DNA of 64,000 bases from Filosporella fistucella (taxonomy: Eukaryota > Ascomycota > Leotiomycetes > Helotiales): assembly GCA_030077755.1 (NCBI GenBank), contig JAQJZZ010000001.1:1302001-1366000 (forward strand), in the 5' to 3' direction. Positions 43,301 to 58,300 of the stretch are shown here, piece after piece. Both the position numbers and the translations under genes were made by a program. Below the pieces are notes generated by a model. The model did no database searches. It was given only the letters and a program-made list of their open reading frames with translations, and was not told where the DNA came from. Every line of letters starts with the position of its first letter. Position 1 is the first letter of the stretch.

Positions 43301-46300
43301 TTGATAATTCATGTTATATACTCCGTTCGGGCAGCCTGAATCCACACAAGCCACGCCATTTGCAGCATAACGAACAGCTCCGGACCCATCAATGACTGTC
43401 AATTTCTGGTTGCCAGGTTTTACCCCTTCACATGCCCCGTAATTGAGTCCGGGGACGAGTAGGCGATCAGTACCGATTTTGTTGCCACCACTGGTGCAAC
43501 GAACAGATAATCCAGAGACTCCAGCTGCTAAGACAATTGCATAATTAATCTGATCCTTACCAGTATCAAAGTTGTCCGGCTTGTCGTGGTACTTGTCAAC
43601 GATTGCACCATTTGGACATTGGGAAGACTGCAAAATGGTCTTATACCACATCACACCTTCGATTTGGTTGGCTGAATGGACAGGTCTCATGTCGCCGATT
43701 CTTCCACCTGCGACTAATCAGCACTGTAGGATCGCAGATCTAACAGGCGAGAGGGTTGAACCCTACTCGACAGCTGAAAGCACTTGTTTGACAGCAAATT
43801 ATAAAGGGAGGTGCAAAGGAAAGGCATGAATACCAGCTTTCCATGTGCGGAAGAATGAGGTATGAATGTTCTGCCATCCTTCATGTGGCCAGTCGTTCTG
43901 GTTTCCATAGTTCAGGGGCTCAACATCCGTGTTCTGTTCAGGCCAGACTGTACCTGTAGTATCACCGTGTTAGTTTAATGTTTCCAAGTACTTTGAGAGA
44001 AGAGAAATCCCGAAGCGGCATGAGGCAAGGGCTGAGAAGGCCTACCAATATTGTGTCCCTCCGGGAAATCGTTCTAGTGCCTGATTAGTCTTCTCCTTTG
44101 CCCCAAAAGAAGATGAATCATGAACATACCCAAGTAATGACCTGAACGTAGTCAGGCTGAATCGGCATATTCAGGATACCTTCCATTCTGGTTGGCAGGT
44201 TGAGTTCGCCCCCTCGATATACGTTGGCTCCGTACGAATTCTTATACTGCAATGCACTGAGCCCAATCATGTAACCTTTGTTACGACTTTTCGCTGCTGC
44301 AATGACTTGTTTATCCACTGTGACATCTCCTGCATACCAACCACCATATCCAAGTCGTGTAGATGATATAGGCCATGAAGTTTCCCAGCTGAAAACACCT
44401 TCGGTAATATTACCCCAGTAATACCTGAGATCAACAGTCAGTAATTATACAAGCATCTGTTTAAGCCGGCTGTTTTGAAGTTCGGGGCCTCACCACCATC
44501 CGTCAGTGCTACCATAGTACCCATTAGTCTCATCAATGTCGGGAATGAAATACATCTGATTGGCGAATGAGTTTCTCCATTCTACATGGCATTAGCGTCT
44601 TTAACTTGCATTGATAGGGCTAGTCGAGCTTCACAGGTATCATAGATTGTATAAGAAAGGGTCAAGAATTACTGTTGAAGGCACCCCACTCAAATCCACC
44701 ACTGGAGAAGGTGGAAATAAGTGGGAACCCATTTGGCGTATCTCTGAACCATGCTGGATGGCCAAGATATCCAGCTAGGAGGTCATGGTAATCAAACATC
44801 TAAGGAAAGGTAAGCACTATGAAAACATGTGTGCGGTGAAGAATGCTCTTACTCCATTGCATTTGATCCCCTTCTTGAAGCATCCATCTCCGTACGCATA
44901 AAGATCCATGCTAACGTAGAGCTTGAATCCTCCAACCCAGGCGGCATAACCAAACATGGCTGACATTGTATTGCGAACGAAATCTGTGTTTGGGTCTGCG
45001 ATATTAAGAGCAAAACCATCGAATCTATGAAATTCTTAGAGATTTTCGAAGAGTTCATCAACTTCAGTGACTCACCCCATGGCTTTTGCAGCGTCAATAT
45101 CTTTGTGGATATGGTCATCCGTGGTGCTACCGACCTAATTGATTAAGGCAAATGTTAGAAAGACTTCCGCTATGTAAGTTTGAGTTATTGAAATTCTTTA
45201 CCATGTAATGCGCAAAGACAGCTTTTGAATTCACAGTCTCTACAAGTGAGAGCACTGCAGCAAGTGCCGCAGCAAAGAAGGAAGTCCGCATTGCTCAGAT
45301 TATTTAGTGTAGAATATGAGAATGGTAGATGGAATAGTTTCAAGAAACAACTGGGAACAGACTTTGGAATTGTGGCAGTTTCTTATATGGTGGCGTTGCA
45401 CCGCCCAAGACAAAAGTGACAAACATTTCTTCGGACCTTGCTCCGTGAAAAATGAAATTTAAGCTAACTTAGAAGACTCAAAGATTATGCGCAAGAAGTC
45501 ATAGTTGCACTATCATCCATGTCCTCGTCTCCGACTCTCCATGAAATATAGAACCTAGAGCAAGTACTTTCCGCCCTTCCAATTCTCCAGGTGCACACAG
45601 CTTCTGAGCTTGGAACTATCACTGGCTGTAGCCGTATCAAAAATATGCCAAGATGTCAGAAAAAGGAGGTCCACGAGACGAATACAACATCGTGCCGTAA
45701 GCCTAGCGGCATTAGGGCTACTCATCGGTCGTAAAACAGCTGATTTTGCTGGCTGCGCAGTGCGCGGGGGCCAAATCAACATATTTAAAGCCCATGATTA
45801 TTCTAAGTGCTCCAGTTTCTTGAAAGATTCTGGTCCAGTAAAAAGGCTAGAGCAAGTCTATGCTAGTCACAAGGTACCCTTCGGAGGTACATGCGGTCAG
45901 CGATGCAATAGGGCTGAGGTCACAGTCATTCTATTAGCCCCCTTTGCCTTTTTCATCCCGCTCTGCACTCCATTATCCGTTAGCATAACGACATGATTGA
46001 TGTTGTGGCAGGAAGAAAGCGCACGCATTCTACGAGGTGATAGGTTTGATTGGATCCTGTTACGATGAAGCCTTACCCGAGCCGCAAGTGGGAATTGTCG
46101 ACAGGTATTAGGCCCAAGTCAACAGGGGTAAGAACTTGCATTGGAAGTCTTGGCACGTTCATCTGATATCGGCATTGAATAAGCGACTGAATCAGCATTA
46201 TGTTGCTACTTGTTTGGATCAATTACTGATCTGCCCGATGCTGTGCTCGGAGCTGAATGCCAGGCGACGTGTTGAAAGAGCATCAAGCCAGTCAGATGGA

Positions 46301-49300
46301 ACTGGCGAGACTGGCTCCAGGAGTATTTCATTCGCGACGGTAAGGGAGTTTTCCTGAATAAGCATCCTTAAGATATTTTGGTGAAAGTTATGAATGAACT
46401 TAAATTTTTTGTGTGCCACTTGCTATTACATACACAACTGCATATACTTATATTGTTAACGACGACCTTGAATTTAAAGTAAAGATACTTCAATACTCGG
46501 GTCTGTAGCACTGAGAAGAGTCAAACCTGAACTTGAGCACTATTTCCGATCATCGAGTCAGGAACTGATAGCAAAACTGCAAGAGATGAAACATCTCACC
46601 TCATCAATAATAGAGAAGAACCATGTGTTCATGCTCATGAGCGTCATGTAAGATTGAAAGCGAGCATGGGGGCGACCAACTACTCTCAGATGCCACGATT
46701 TTAGCCGGAAATGCTTCGTCTTGACTGAACTGCACCGACAAATGATTTCAAAGACGTCAAAGTTTGTCGAATCGTATCTTGCATGTGCCATAGAATTAAA
46801 TTGGCATCATATTCGAGGATTATCACTTCACAGGATACTGTTACTCTCCCGTCATCGTGCTCACTTTTTCTCTCCCATTTTTCCTTCCAGGAAAGCTACA
46901 TAGAAGCACATTTAGTTCCCTCATTCTTCTTGTCAGAAAAAAAACACTATATCGCCTCATCACATATGCCGGACATCGGAGATAATATCCAGCTGAAGAC
47001 AAAGTCAGGAAAGCATCTGCTTTTTTTGTACGAGCAAATTTCGGACTTCATGTCAGATTTGAATCTTTTGATCAAATGATAGACACTTGTGTATCGCATT
47101 TTATTAGCTTGTCTTGTTGGGAGGCAGCTCGATGATAGTAGAAAGCATAATCTGAAGCCTTTGTAATCTGATATTACGTGTGAAATACCAAAGGAATTTG
47201 CCTGAACTTGATACTCCTAAATTACTTGATATATGGAATTTGTTGAAGTAATGATTGGTCACCAAATCGCACGAACAAACCCAGAGGGAAGTGAGACCCT
47301 TGTTAATCCATTCCGCTGCTTGATCAAACCAAAGCCTTGGTATTGGGTACTTATAACTTCCTATCCCTTCTAGCGGCCTTTGTATCACATTTGTACATCT
47401 CTCACACAAATTACGGTGCAAATCATATACTGTACAATCGATTCCCTAAATTCGATAGCTCCAGCATTATATATGTTGAGCTCTCCAGGATTCATTGCCC
47501 CTAGACGAGCAGATTAATCTCTTCATGGCAAATCTTTGGTGTAAGATACTTTTGTCGCCGGAAACTCAAACTCAACAGTAGACTCACTGTGTTTGAAACC
47601 ATGCAGTCCCATCACTATAGACTGCACTGGACATTAGACATGATTTCGGACTGGTCCGCGAGCATTCCAAATCTCCGTGCCCCTGAATCGTCACATGACA
47701 CGATACTGATTTACAGTATCTATGTCTGGTGATGTTTGAAACTTTGAAAAAGAAAGAGAAAGATCTCGGGATCTTAGATATAGCATCAAGACAAGAATCA
47801 GACACAACACATTTATTTGAACATTAAAAGAATTATCATGGAATATGTATGGGTGATCTTTTGTCGCTATAGGCTCTGCTCGCTAAATTACAGGGCATGT
47901 ACCCACTGAACCCACATGACAACTCTTCGAGAATAAATCAGCAAAAATAAAAAAACTTGGTAAAAACATACAACAGCAGGTATTCGCTGATGGTCACCCA
48001 CTCAACTACTAATCTGCCGATCTACAGCTTGTATATGGGAGAGCGGACGGGATCCCTAATTCTCTATAGTCTATGGTCGTATGTGACAGCTGAGATGTTG
48101 TCGGAGACTTTATCGCAAAGATCAACGTCGTGTTTGCGAGTACACTTCGAAGTCACTAGAGCTACCGATGAATCTTTGCGGAAAGCTGTTTCAAGACATA
48201 ATAGGTGTAATTTAAAGCTTCGATTTAATTTTTCGCTAACTGTGGACGTAAAATGAGTCGTGTTTTGAGGAATAATAGTTGTGAAGAGACTGCGACACTT
48301 GTGGGTGATTGCGGAAAATGAGAACATTTGAATATCGATTCAATTCAGCAAACGCACGTCAAGGAAGAGCGACAACCATCATGACGAATGAAAACATATT
48401 TTGATTTGATTCAACGCAGGGTAATCTCTTATACTCCATCTCAGCCTTGTGTTAGGACTCGGGTTAAATTTGACGTGATAGAAGGCTCAAGACTGTCAGC
48501 GGGATAATATTACGCCTATGCGGCACATACTGGATGGACGTTGACTCATTCGGCGGGTAGAGGCTTCCTTTGCTTTCCAACCAGTATAATTTATATACAT
48601 AAATATCTTTTCCTCATCTCCTTCTACTTTTGCAAAAGATGTTGAATCAAGATTGATGTTGCGATACTTGGCGTTGGTTTTTAATGTTCATACCTCCTTC
48701 TTCCGCACTCCCCAGCATTTGTACTGTTTCTCAATCCAACGCGGTGGCAGTTTTTCCGGCCCAGTGGTCCCATGCCCAGAATTCGATATCTATGCGATAA
48801 ATCAAGATCATACAAGATTCCTTCGTGCTGGAATGACAGAAGTATCATTTAACTTGGCGTTGCTTATTCAAACGTTACCTCCTTCCTGTTCCACTCCTGC
48901 CCAGCTTTGCCCAGAATCTTGGTTATTTCAAGCCTTGACTGATTCGTTCGTTTTTGTTATCTCTAACGTTTTCCCAACTTCAAAATGAGGTTGAATGGAT
49001 CGAGATTGACCTTCTCAATCTGAGTGAGAGGCGTAGTTCTAATTGCAAGCGCAATTGGAAGGGAATCACACGACAACGCCTAGAATTTGGAATCGACATT
49101 AAATTTGAATTGGCATCAATCCTGCGAAACGTCGCGTTCGCCGTTCCAGCCACAAATCGGTTGCACGTGAGAGGCGTTCCAGCCAGGTTGCTTATCTGCT
49201 CGAGGTGGCTGAGACTTCTATGAAATGAAATCTCCGAGCACAAATAATTCTTTTTTGCAACGTTTGCCACTTTTTATGATCGACAGCAACTATTTTAGAA

Positions 49301-52300
49301 GCATGACGGAACCACCGACGATGCATGAAGTTTGATCAGTCTCATCGCTTTTGTGAAGACAAGCAAATTGGACAAGCTTATCAAGCTCATTCAAGCCCTC
49401 CAAGATTCAATTCAAGATGGCCGCCAACCGCGGGCAAGTCTCTGGGCAACGACTTTCATCAACCTCAATAAAAGATGTCACCTTCCTAAGAGAGGCAAGC
49501 GGCCCTGGCTCGAAACTTAACTCTAGGGTGGCTCCCAGGCGATCTACCGGGCCCCTAACTAATGGTGCGTGCGACGGGACCTTGGAGAATAACCTATCCT
49601 GTATGTGGCGTACGAAATAGTTGGAGCTGCGATAACGATATTGATCCACTATCTTGCGTATACTGCGTCCACATTGTTAATTTCACTACCACGATTCATA
49701 CTATATTGAAAGGAATTATGGGAAATATGACTTCCATTTAGCCGGCGGGGGCATCATATGTAACAGCAATTGCGTGAGCGTCAAGATGGACAACTCTAGC
49801 AAAATTGCACCTCAGTCAGCGTTCACCTCATATTTTGAGCTACTTTCACCACCTCGAACTTTCATTTGTTATCTTTTCCTATCGTGCCCCATACCAGACT
49901 AGGAACCCGTTTTCCACTTACATGGTTCCTTAGACGCCGAGCAAGCTCACACGATCTTGGCTTGCATTTGGTTCTCGACCCGGAGGTGATTACCTGCTTC
50001 TTTTAGCCGTCCTCCGAATGTGGCAGATGGCTGGGCGTGTTTTTCAGGTCCATGTTTGCGCCGAAAGAACAACGATGGAAGTCCCAAATTGCGGCGGCAT
50101 GGTCAGTGGACTATTCCCCGGTTCGTGTCGTGGCCATATTCGTCTAGATTATCTCAAAATTGCATGTTATTGAGCTTCCGTATTACTCAATTGGTGGCTG
50201 ATAACCTTCTCGAAATGTTCTGGTCTGAGATTAACAGCAGATCGTGTTGTAACACCCAATGACTATACTCGCCACGGACACCCTGGACTCCAAACCTAGT
50301 ACCCAACTTGCAGATAGAGTACACGGATTGTGATATCGCACTGACCCTAGTTTACACCGTGGGGACCCAGGAATCCCTTCGCCGTGGGAGAAAGGGTATA
50401 TGAGGGTGTGTCTCCCTGGGTTATCATTCCTCAGCCATCGTTCAATTCTTACAACGGACCTGAGCCAACTCATCCATTCCACACGTCGCAATCATGAGTG
50501 AGTTATACGCTATATGCGAGTAAGATCTCTGCTAATGTTTCTCAGAGGACGGAATCCTCGACGATACCTTCACCATGGCTCCTGCGCCAGTGGTTGCTGG
50601 TATTGATGGCAAGCACCACGGTGTCTTGCACACCTACCCCGATGGCATGGATGAGCATGGACATGTTATTCCAACCGAGGAGGAAATGGCAACTCTCCCA
50701 AAGGTCGCTGGAACCATGCCCTGGTCAGCATACATGCTTTGCGGTGTCGAATTTGCCGAAAGAGCGTCTTACTACGGCTGCAAGCAGGTGTTCAAGAACT
50801 TCATCCGTGCTCCTCTCCCAGATGGCGGAAACGGTGCTGGTGCGCCACGTCGTGGAACCCAAAAAACTGCAGGAGCTCTTGGAAAGGGTACTGTTATTGC
50901 CTCTGCCATGACTGATGCTTTTACTTTCCTAGCCTATGCTCTGTATGTTCACCACATCTTCTGAAGTATAATGGAAACTGATAATAAACAGACCCATCTT
51001 CTTCGGATGGCTTGCAGATGCTCACTGGGGTCGATTCAAGACCATTTGCTGGGGTGTCGCTCTTTGCGGAGTTGCCCACATCATCAGTATGCTCTCCATT
51101 CGACACCAGAATGTTCCTTGCTAACTATCATGAAGTGATCATCGCAGCTGTCCCAAGTGTCATCCAATCTGGTAAAGCCATTGGCCCCTTCGCTCTCAGT
51201 CTGTACATGCTGTCTATTGGAGCCGCCATGTTCAAGCCAAATATCGCCCCTACTGTCTTGGACCAGAACCCACACAAGAAGCCCCACGTCATTACCAAGA
51301 GCGATGGAAAGAAAGCAATCGTTGACCCAGAGGCCACTTCTGAGTCAGTCATGTTGTGGTTCTACCTTCTCATCAACATTGGCGCCTTCTTCGGTGTCGC
51401 TACCTCATATTTGGCCAAGTACGTCGGATTCTGGGCTAGTTACTTGCTTCCTTGCGTTATCTACTTGATGCTTCCAGTCCTTTTGTTCTTCGTCAACAAG
51501 AGACTCGTCAAGTTGCCTGCTGGAGGAAGTGCCCTTGGAGACTTCATTGGCGTCAATGTTCTTGCACTCCGCAAGGCAGGTATCAGAGGAATCGGTCGCC
51601 CAGGATACTGGAACCGTGCGAAGCCAACTTTCTTGGTTGCTGAAGGTGACAACAGAGTCGTTAGATGGACTGATGAGGTATGTGCTTACCATCTGCTTGT
51701 TTTTGTAATGTACTAACGATCGAAAGTTCGTCGAGGACACCCGTAGAACCATGGCTGCTTGTGCTATCTTCCTGTTCTTCCCAATCCAACAGATCAACGA
51801 TGGTGGTCTTGGAGCCGCAGCCAACGCTCAATCTGCATCGCTCACCTCAAACGGTGTTCCCAACGATGTACTCGACAACTTGAACCCCCTCGCCATCATT
51901 GTATTGATCCCAATCATGAACCACGGTATCTACCCTCTTCTACGCAAGTTTGGCATCCGTTTCGGTCCCATCAAGCGCATGACTTTCGGTTTCCTCATTG
52001 CTGCCATCGGAGCTGCCTCATACGCTGTCATCCAATACGAGATCTACCAAACCTCTCCTTGCGGCTACGCAGCCTCTACTTGCGAGGAAGGAACTGGTGT
52101 TTCCCACCTTTCCCTCTGGCTTTACGCTATCCCTACAGCTGTCACCGCCTGCTCTGAAGTCTTCATTAACGTCACTGCATACGGCATTGCATACTCACGT
52201 GCTCCAAAAAATATGAAGGGTTTCGTTATGGCTATCTCTCTCTTCATGACTGCTATCTCCACAGCCATATCCCTCGCTACGGCAGACGCTATCCAAGATC

Positions 52301-55300
52301 CTTACTTGATCTGGTGCTTTGCCGTTCCATCCGTCGTTGGTTTCATCGCTGCGTTTGTTTTCTACTGGGTAAGCCTTTCCATTTCCATCACTATCAAAAC
52401 AAATGCTAATTATTATTACAGCTCTTCCGCCACTTGGACAGCGAAGACTACTTCGTTGATGTTGAGGAGACTACCCAGACCAACAGCAGTGTTGATGAGG
52501 AGAGCATCAATGAGAAGCGTGTACACGCTGCCAACGAGAAGTCCATCTAGATGATCGGGCTTAGGGAATAGTGTAGTTGTGTTTTCAAAGCGAGGTGGTA
52601 ATTTGAGATCGAGAGATAGAGATACCAGGTAGAGATGAATGATGAATCATGTTTCTCATGTATCATAATGCTTGAATTAAGTGTCTCTGTGGACCTACGT
52701 ATTATGATAATTTGTCAAAAGCTTGGTTGACATGATGGTCACCAGCTCCACGTATGGCGGCAGTCCTATTGTCTCGAAGTCAAGTGTGACCTCGGCACAA
52801 CATAGGCTCGCAGACGATGACATCTACGATTTGAGTCCACGAGACTAGCGACAAAATTAATTGATAATCTATGTATGTAGCTAATGGGCGCTAGAATTAA
52901 CATTCTCTCGCAATCGCACGAAAATTCCATAGGATTTCCAGCTCCTAGTAACACCAAGATATGAACAGAATCTCCGTCCCTCATCAATAGCTCGGATGAT
53001 GCTCTGATAGAACACTGAGTAGCACTGATCTGGGCATGTAGAAGACATTACCGGAAACGAATGTGGGTTGTTCAAGAATTAATGGGAGCGTCAGGCGCCA
53101 CGGTACTGCACCTAGGGGACGGTATAATATTGCTTAGACGCCTAGGTTACCTTCAAAAAGCTATTAGTTCGTATTGTAAGCCGACAAACGTCACAACTTC
53201 AACTTTCTTGAGGGCTGTCGAAATCCTGAATGCGTTTACCCCTACCAAAAAACCTTCCAAATGTGGAACATATTAACAAGTAGATACTCTGTAGGGTCTG
53301 ATCTGTACACGTTGCTCAGATCTTATCGAAATCGAGTATGTTCGAGCCCACGAGATAAGGTCTATGCTCTCAGATTGTCCCACAAATACGAAAATTGTTC
53401 ACTACCTGTCGGCTACCAATCCTCCATGGTGGAGGTGATCATGGCGATTGCGCACTACATCATCACCGCAACCCAAAGTCTCGACACGATGCTCTGCCCC
53501 GAGAAGAGGGTGTGTACGTGTGGAGAGGGGAGACACAATGAGACTGATTCACTTCCATCGTGGGTGCCTGATTGGAGTTGTATCAGGAAACTTCAAAACG
53601 GCGTTCCGTGATCATCACCTGCACCTACGGTAGAAGATGGCCTCACGCGCCCTACTTTGACCTGCGCTTCCGGTGGACCTCCTATCTCTGAGAATGGTAG
53701 GATTTTGACTTGTACTGGTATTCTGTTGGGAACCATCACGCATGTGGTTGCGAGGCTTAATAATGCCGTACCTGAAGATTCCACCATAGACATAGTGGGA
53801 CTTGTCGACTTTGCCCACTCATTTGCGAAATTCGCATGGATGGAAGAACGTATTGAACTCTTTGAAAAGATGATGGTGTGAATTATACTATGTATCAGGG
53901 ATCCCGAGAGCCAAAAAAGCTGTTAATGATATCATGTCTAACGAGCGCGATTTTGGCACCACTTGCCGGTCTTTCGCAGAGAATCCATCTTAGGATACCT
54001 TTAGTGTCACAGAATGTAGCATGTTTAGATTGCTTGCCGGTATTGATATCTTTATCTACGTCACTCCTGAGTGGTTTGGGCAGACTAAATTATTCGGATC
54101 AAGCCCGAAACTAATATCAAGGACACGTAATTTGAGTCAGTCTGATATTAGTTACATGAACCATCTGTTTTGTCTTTGTATTTCACACAGTTCCGATCAT
54201 CAAATGCTTGTTCTTTGGATATATGGATTTCTTTGGCGGTGGCAATTTCCAGCTGCTATAATCATCAACCATAGACTCCAAAATCGTAGGGAAATAATTA
54301 TATGCATGCCATAGCGGTCGTCCATACTCCTCTCGCAGGTGGAGTAATAGCAATCAGTTGATTAGAACACTTCCCACGGACTTGAGTGAACGCACTTGTA
54401 GGGGAGGTGATCATGGTGATAGGTTGTCCCAGCCTAGTGCCGACGAATAAGTTACAGTATTGATCAATGGTCTCGTACATAAAGTCCGTCGATTTTGTAC
54501 CAGTGGCCTTTGCTACAATTCCCTAGCAGTTTAGAAATGAATTGCGATTCTCCTTGCGCGGTTGAGGTGAACACAGCAGCGTATTTGTCTTCAGCGTTTG
54601 GTCCTTCGACTTTTGGAACTTGGCCATTGAGAATGGAGCCTGGCCATCCTGTGTAATCACCGGTTTCGAACTTTGGGTTGGCAATGAGGGACTCGATTCG
54701 ACTGTAAAGGGATTAGTAGAGAACCAATAAGTTGATCAGGTGGTGTGCAACATAGGCAAGTGTTGTGGTGCTGGTCTTTGTCAGAGTGGAGGGCACGTCA
54801 CGAGTGGCGATTATTGTGTAGAAACCAGTTTGAACGAATGTGACAATCGATTGGGGAGCTGTGCTTGTCGCTGTGACCTGAAAGATACCAGTAGCAATCA
54901 TAGAACATGCTGATGAGAGTTTGCTTGCTGGCCAAGAAAGAACTGAAGCTGGAATTGGCAGAGCCCCAGTAGCATCTCTTTTCACTATAACTGATATCTT
55001 AGTGATTACCTGAGTTGTCAGAGTGGCCAAGTTAGTATTCGTGACGACTGTGCTTATTATGAGTGTGGTCAGAACAACACTAGGCGTAGGTGTAGCGATG
55101 GCAATCTCTGCCGTGGTTGATGGTACATAATTGATCAGCAAAGAGCAAAAAGCAGCTCCATTAGCACTTAAGTATGCAATATCCACAGGACAGATTGGAG
55201 TCACAGTCTCGCTGGCATTCGAGTAGGTATAGCTATGGACGTTAGAATCTACGCCATGATATGGCTTGTGGCAGCATACCTATAGGAGACTGTCCAAACA

Positions 55301-58300
55301 TTCCCGTCAGTTGTCTGACTCTTGGTAGTTGCGAGTGAGCTGTCAAATTCTTGGGTATATATTGAGCACAGTTGCACTTGAAGGACACCGTTCTTGTTGG
55401 CGATGTACTACTCATTATAAGGGCGGGGATTTGTTACTCGAAGCTGAGGGACTCACTGTGTTGAAATAGCGGCAAATCTTGGGCGTCCCAGTCGTTGGTG
55501 GATTGGCAACATTGTAAGTTGACTGAGCGCCGCATGCCGCAGCACATCGAAGAGAATCAAAAAGTGCTCTCATTGAAGACCTTGCTCCTCATAAAGTTGA
55601 CCTCTCCATTGCAGTCAAGCAATGGGGCATTGATTGCGGCATCGTATAGAAATGTCCCCTTGTGCCCCAGGACATTTGCAACAGTCTGATTGACATAGCC
55701 ATTGTTTCCTATTATATCTTCAGAAGCCGTCAAATTAGTTGAGAAAAGACATTCTCACCAGCATTTACAATTGGAAACTTGCTGCGCAATTGTCCAAAAT
55801 TCTTTGCGTTGACAGCGGAAACATTCCCAGCCCACAAGACACACTCTATCACAGTAGTAGAGGGTGTATCGAGGGAGTCAACTCCTGGAGCGAGTGATGG
55901 ATCTCTTTCGAAATCTGGGAGGTTATGTTAGCGAGTTAACATGAGTGTGCATAGACTACTTACAGATATTGAAAGCTGCACCCCTTGGCAGTATTACAGT
56001 ACTTTGCACATGCTGAAACATGATAGCTAGTAAGAGAGCGATATCCCAAGTAGCCATTCGCATCATTTGAGGCGTTTAAGTTATTGAATGTCTGAACTTA
56101 TCCCGTGTGAGTTGCAGCTGCTGAACCAATCGTAGCAAATCGAGAATGCACTTGCTGTGTCCGGTGTAGGAGCTGGGCCACTTCCAGCTGCTAAGGAAGT
56201 GCATGTTGCGGCTCGAAATTTGATAAAATATTTCCTCTGGGGAAGAGGTTCGGCTTCTACTGATTCAATGGTATCTGAAATAATGGCAAATCGATCTTAA
56301 GTGATGATATCTGAGGAGGCGCCATCAATGGAAACGGTGACATTCGGTGGAGATCAGGTGGTCCGGCAGCGTTTAAATCGTCAATCGGTATACCTTGTGC
56401 AATGGTAGTGGCTGCAAGCGCAATGACTAAGAGAAGCGACTTCATATTTCTAGACGTTGTGAAAAGTATCAAGAGATAGGTGTTCAGGAGGCTGAAAAGA
56501 CAGGCAACGACCAGAGAGGTCTAGACAATGAAAAGAACTACTCACTCATGGATGGAGTAGAACAGCATCTTATATGACGGTAAGTATCTATGATCTGCAA
56601 GTCTAATCGGAGAAATAAGCTCATGTCTCTCGGACATATTCACACTGGCCGTTTAGGCTGCAAAATAGAAGGCTGAGACCAATAATGAATCAATACTCGA
56701 GGGAGATGTTAGGAAATTTGACGATGATTTCAAGACCGCACGGTCGTGAGGATAAATCTTAGAAGTGAGACAAGCGAAATATGAGATTTGATCTGTATTG
56801 GTGACAGGAATTCGCGGGAGAAGCCTAAAGGAAATGGCGAGGACAACCCAACGCATATTACAACTTGAGTTCTCACGATTTATTTCTACCATAAGAAGCT
56901 CAAAATTAAAACGTCATTGATATCTGCTTAAGATGACTCTCAGAATCTAGTGCTCGATTTATCAGAGAAGTCGTTCACTACCGGGTCAGAACTGCAGAGT
57001 AGATTGTTCTGCTAGTAGAAGCATGGTCTATAATCAAACAACTTGGGGAGATTATCAAAACTCTGCATGCAGATGCCAAGGACGTATAAGAAGACTGAAA
57101 TAAGAAATCGAGGGGTCGAGAAGTCTATTTATATATGCGCTTGCTGCTGGTACTGGGTTTTTGTCTATATGAGGGGATCCAGTTGTTGTCAGGATTGATT
57201 GAAAGAAAGTTGGTGCAGCGAGAAGGACGCAAAGCGACCGTCAGTCTTCAATATTGCCCTTTTAGCCAAGGCACGTGCTGCATTATATTTTAACCTGGAT
57301 ATTGAACGATATTGCCTGACTGGAAATCTCTTAAGAAATATTAGGAATATGATTAAGATCATAAAAAGACCATATAGTGGATTTAAATTTCCGTAGGCTT
57401 TGTAATATAATTTGGTAGGAAACCTGCCCCGAAATTACCCCCCTGATTAAGCGAAGCGAGCATTATCGAAATCTAATTATACTTAACCCGATAGTATGTG
57501 TTGTTATACTATCCTTAAGTGTATGTCGTGCATTTTAAGTTAGATGATTAACAATCGGCCGCGAAACAATTTATTCTTGAACTCGAACTATTATCAGGAC
57601 TTTCACGAAACCTGATATCTTCTGCGAAACCATTATTAAAGATACGAATCAATCGAGAACTGCGAGAGAAAGGCTTGATGCGGATCATGTGGGGTTCCCC
57701 CGTTTATGTTGATCAATTCTTTCCGTTGTCTGTTCTACGCAATTGCGAAACAGATTCCTAATGCGTTTTCGTATTCAGGCTCAAATTGATGCTGGATGTA
57801 ACTTGACGTCCCATTCCAGTAGCATGGCTGACATAAACCTAGATCCTACTGCTCGTATACATAATTTGTAGGTATTTCAAATATAGAGGGAGACCCTCAT
57901 TTGCTAAGATAATTGTCACCGGTTTTGCCTATTCAACTACATACCGTGAGCGTCCCCAATTGACAAAATCAGCGATAAGCCACTTGAGCTGGCGTGGGGA
58001 AAATCGTAAAGGTAATGGTAGAAGGTTTCCAGTATAAATATGAACCAGATGCACCTAGGGGCTTGATGTATGTTACCGCAGTAATTTGAATCCGCCTATG
58101 TGAAAAGCAGCAGCTTTGAGAATAATTTTCAACAGATTGCCTAAAAAATGAAAGAATTGATCGGGGCTTGGAAATTTCTTTTCATGAAGTGAGCATACAT
58201 CTTCTCAAGTACATGAAATATCATAATCTGATGGTCTAAAGTATCACCGGTGATCCCTCTGCAAGACCATATGGCGAGGATCCACTGGGCAGAATTATTT